Positions 6,209-8,225 of a DNA stretch of 8,225 nt are shown here, one piece after another (the stretch's first letter is position 1; the number at the start of each line of letters is the position of its first letter). The stretch is from JBCDBH01 sp039184055 (GTDB lineage Bacteria > Acidobacteriota > Thermoanaerobaculia > Multivoradales > J023). Where the stretch lies: NCBI GenBank assembly GCA_039184055.1, contig JBCDBH010000268.1, forward strand, positions 1 to 8,225, in the 5' to 3' direction. The notes beneath the pieces are model-generated. The model was given only the letters and a program-made list of their open reading frames with translations, was not told the DNA's origin and did no database searches. A program made the translations under genes and the position numbers.

Positions 6209-7464
6209 CCGATACCCTGACCGCAACCGCCGACGCGACGGCGAATTCATATGATCCGCGCACCCAGCCGATCTACCAGCTCTATCGGCGTATGCGACGG
6301 ACCGTCTTATCGCTCGACGACCTCGGCGATACCGAAGCGATCGCGGTGCGTTTGCTCGAAGCCGTCGTCGAGCGGGCCGATGAGCCCGGCGCCCTGGTCA
6401 AGGGTGGCCGCGCCTATCGTCGGGTCGACGAGCATTTCGAGCTCTTCGCCACCGCTGGTGACGCCGGCCCGGTCGAGATCGGCTATCGCGTACCGAGCCG
6501 GTATCCGGTGATCGAACAACTCTTCGAGAAGGGCTGGACGCTGGTCCACGCCTCCGACGACGGTTTCGATCGCATGATCGAAGAACCGATCGGCGCCGAG
6601 ATCTTCGCCGCCGTGGTGGTCGGTACGCATCGCGACCACTTCGTATCGTTCACCTTGATCGACACGGTGCACGAACACGATCTCGTACTGGCCCTGATCT
6701 CGCTGGCGCAAGTCGCCGACATGGCGCAACGTCAACACGAGCTGGTGGCCAATATCGAGCAGACCAAGGCGATCCAGACCTCGTTGCTCCCGGCACGGCC
6801 GCCGACCGTCGAAGGCTGGGACATCGCCTTCCGCACCCGTCCAGCGCTGATCGTCGGCGGCGATGCGTACGAAGTCCGCAAGATCGACGGTGGACTGGTG
6901 GTGGGCATCGGCGACGCCACCGGCCACGGCTTGCCCGCCGCGCTCCAGGCGCGCGACTTCGTAGTCGGGCTGCGGATGGGGATCGAGCAGAATCTCAAAT
7001 TGGTGCCGTTGATGGACACGCTGAGCCGGGTGCTCAACGCCTCGAGCCCGGCCAACCGTTTCATCTCGATGTTCTTCGGCGAGCTCGACCGCGAAGGCAA
7101 CCTGCTGTGGTCCAACGCCGGTCATCCGCCGGCCTTGTTGGTACGCGCCGATCGCAAAACCGAATGGCTCGAAAGCACCGGTCCGGTGATGGCGGTTCCG
7201 GTGGACGGTCGGTGGGAGCAGCGGGTCACCCGGCTCAAGGCCGGTGGGCTCCTGGTGCTCTACACCGATGGCATGACCGAAGCGAAGAGCCTGCACGGCG
7301 AGGAATTCGGCGAGGAACGTCTACGTTCGATCGTCCTCGACGCCTGTGACGACGGCGCCGAAGCGGTGCTCGAACGGCTCTACCGCGCGCTCGATCAATT
7401 CACCGAAGGCACCATCCAGACCGACGACCAAACATTGGTGGTGGTCCGGCGCACCGCCACGTAA
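6205..7464 (+). CDS. PP2C/SpoIIE-type serine phosphatase with N-terminal GAF-like sensor
   Basis: This 419-residue cytoplasmic protein should dephosphorylate Ser/Thr residues, as RsbU-like enzymes do on anti-sigma antagonists. Residues ~20-170 look like a GAF-type sensor, a linker helix follows (~172-195, ADMAQRQHELVANIEQTKAIQTSLLP), and the phosphatase domain runs ~203-416. Metal-binding motifs are VGGDAYEV (217-224), GIGDATGHGLPAAL (234-247), SNAGHPPALL (303-312), YTDGMTEA (353-360) and TDDQTLVVV (406-414). The second acidic position of the usual GGDxxD is Glu223 rather than Asp. ATG 6205 is preferred: the 36 residues from an alternative ATG 6097 are Pro-rich with more A/T-ending codons, and a possible promoter lies between the two. 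Ribosome sites are weak for both. The gene is followed after 9 bases by the GIDE-family gene, suggesting one transcript. Family is confident; the substrate is unknown because no STAS or anti-sigma gene is nearby. Confidence 0.9.
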   Translation: MTDTLTATADATANSYDPRTQPIYQLYRRMRRTVLSLDDLGDTEAIAVRLLEAVVERADEPGALVKGGRAYRRVDEHFELFATAGDAGPVEIGYRVPSRYPVIEQLFEKGWTLVHASDDGFDRMIEEPIGAEIFAAVVVGTHRDHFVSFTLIDTVHEHDLVLALISLAQVADMAQRQHELVANIEQTKAIQTSLLPARPPTVEGWDIAFRTRPALIVGGDAYEVRKIDGGLVVGIGDATGHGLPAALQARDFVVGLRMGIEQNLKLVPLMDTLSRVLNASSPANRFISMFFGELDREGNLLWSNAGHPPALLVRADRKTEWLESTGPVMAVPVDGRWEQRVTRLKAGGLLVLYTDGMTEAKSLHGEEFGEERLRSIVLDACDDGAEAVLERLYRALDQFTEGTIQTDDQTLVVVRRTAT

Positions 7465-7473
7465 GATCCGGCC

Positions 7474-8225
7474 ATGAGCCCGAACCTGATCATCGGCTTT
7501 CTGCTGCTCGGTGTCGCCGTTCTGTGCCAGGTCAACCTCGGCGCGGCACGCAAGAAGCTGCATCGTATGCAGCTGCTCGATGTCTCGTCGGTGGAGCATC
7601 TCGAGACGCTGGCCCGCTCGATGCTCGAAGGCGTCGGCGAGCGGGGCCTGATGCGTTTCGCCACCGAGATTCGCGGCACCATCCGCGCCGAGCAGCCGCT
7701 GATCTCCGAGCTCGCCCAGCAGCCCTGCGTCTACTACGCCATGCGGGTGACCCGCGAGTACGAAGAGACCTATTGGGACACGGACGACCGGGGCAATCGC
7801 GTCCGTCGCACCCGTCGTGGCTCGCAGGTGATGGCCGAAAACCGACGCCACATTCCCTTCGAGGTCGAAGACGCCACGGGCTCGGTGCGCGTCGATCCGA
7901 GCGGCGCCGACATGGTCGCCGAACCCGTGCTCTCCGAATTCCGTCAAGAACAGGGACAGCACCTACAAATGGGCCAGTTCAGGCTCCCCGTGGCCTACGG
8001 TGGAGCGGGCACGCGCACCCTCGGCTATCGCTACCAAGAAGAGATCATTCCGCTCGGTCGCGAAATCTACGTATTGGGCGAAGCGAGCGACGCCGAAGGT
8101 CGGCTATCGGTCGGTCGCCCGAGCGACGGCTCGACTTTTTTGGTCAGCATGAAAGGTGAAGCTCAGCTGCTCGATGAGCTGACCAAGAAAATCAAAATGC
8201 TAAAAATCGGCGCGATCGGCGGCGG
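7474..8225 (+). CDS. GIDE/MULAN-family membrane protein (E3 ubiquitin ligase-like), 3' truncated
   Basis: The reading frame from ATG 7474 is open for 250 codons and runs off the window. Residues ~3-20 (PNLIIGFLLLGVAVLCQV) form an N-terminal membrane segment. Residues ~66-205 match the GIDE/BAM domain of the mitochondrial ligase MUL1/MULAN and its bacterial relatives: 'IRGTIRAEQPLISELAQQPCVYY' (split here as IRGTIRAEQPLI and CVYY, 66-88), ETYWDTDD (98-105), IPFEVEDATGSVRVDP (127-142), and RYQEEIIPLGREIYVLGEA (186-204). KMLKIGAIGG at the edge probably begins the second membrane segment. The domain should face outside the cytoplasm if topology follows MUL1, but bacterial topology is uncertain. 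A C-terminal RING finger, present in eukaryotic MUL1, could only lie beyond the window, and most bacterial homologues lack it. The start is 9 bases after the phosphatase stop, with no good ribosome site, so translational coupling is likely. Confidence 0.85.
   Translation, partial: MSPNLIIGFLLLGVAVLCQVNLGAARKKLHRMQLLDVSSVEHLETLARSMLEGVGERGLMRFATEIRGTIRAEQPLISELAQQPCVYYAMRVTREYEETYWDTDDRGNRVRRTRRGSQVMAENRRHIPFEVEDATGSVRVDPSGADMVAEPVLSEFRQEQGQHLQMGQFRLPVAYGGAGTRTLGYRYQEEIIPLGREIYVLGEASDAEGRLSVGRPSDGSTFLVSMKGEAQLLDELTKKIKMLKIGAIGG

Noticed and set aside
6307..7296. 329-codon minus-strand ORF opposite the phosphatase
   Set aside because: It is antisense to a clear PP2C domain and has low-complexity His/Asp/Gly/Arg content with no recognisable motif.
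7524..8159. 211-codon plus-strand ORF inside the GIDE gene
   Set aside because: It is out of frame with the conserved GIDE sequence and has Arg-rich wrong-frame composition.

Overview
The window is high-GC bacterial DNA with strong G/C bias at third codon positions, GTG starts and almost no poly-T terminators. The gene content is a DUF3516-type DEAD/DEAH helicase, a Roadblock/LC7 protein beside a DUF4388-like protein, a SpoIIE/PP2C phosphatase with a GAF-like N-terminus, and a bacterial GIDE/MULAN-type membrane protein. Together with the base composition this suggests a member of the Myxococcota (deltaproteobacterial lineage). That is inference from gene content; no taxonomic marker is present. 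No tRNA, rRNA, insertion sequence, CRISPR array or phage gene was seen, and the region reads as chromosomal backbone.

Layout: (1) 133-2751 (+) is a complete 872-residue superfamily 2 helicase of the Ski2-like/DUF3516 type. It converges, with a 31-base gap, on a leftward block. (2) The leftward block, in transcription order, is an AlkZ/YcaQ-like winged-helix protein (5889-4621); 4 bases later a small coiled-coil, tail-anchored membrane protein (4616-4293); a 210-base AT-richer spacer with several inverted repeats; a Roadblock/LC7-type protein (4082-3675); and 13 bases later a DUF4388-like protein (3661-2783). This is probably two two-gene units. (3) A 315-base divergent spacer (5890-6204) contains palindromes and a doubtful leader ORF. 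(4) Rightward, a PP2C/SpoIIE-type serine phosphatase (6205-7464) is followed after 9 bases by a GIDE/MULAN-family membrane protein (7474 to beyond the window end).

How they may work together: the Roadblock and DUF4388-like pair looks like a small-GTPase regulatory module of the kind common in myxobacteria, but no GTPase is in the window. The phosphatase and the GIDE protein are spaced as an operon, suggesting a signalling output at the membrane. The helicase is probably a stand-alone RNA-metabolism gene. The most unusual non-coding structure is the leader of the Roadblock gene: two back-to-back GC-rich hairpins, one of which encloses a good Shine-Dalgarno sequence and ATG of an out-of-frame upstream ORF. 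No clearly new system is demonstrable from sequence alone; the items below are leads of modest strength.
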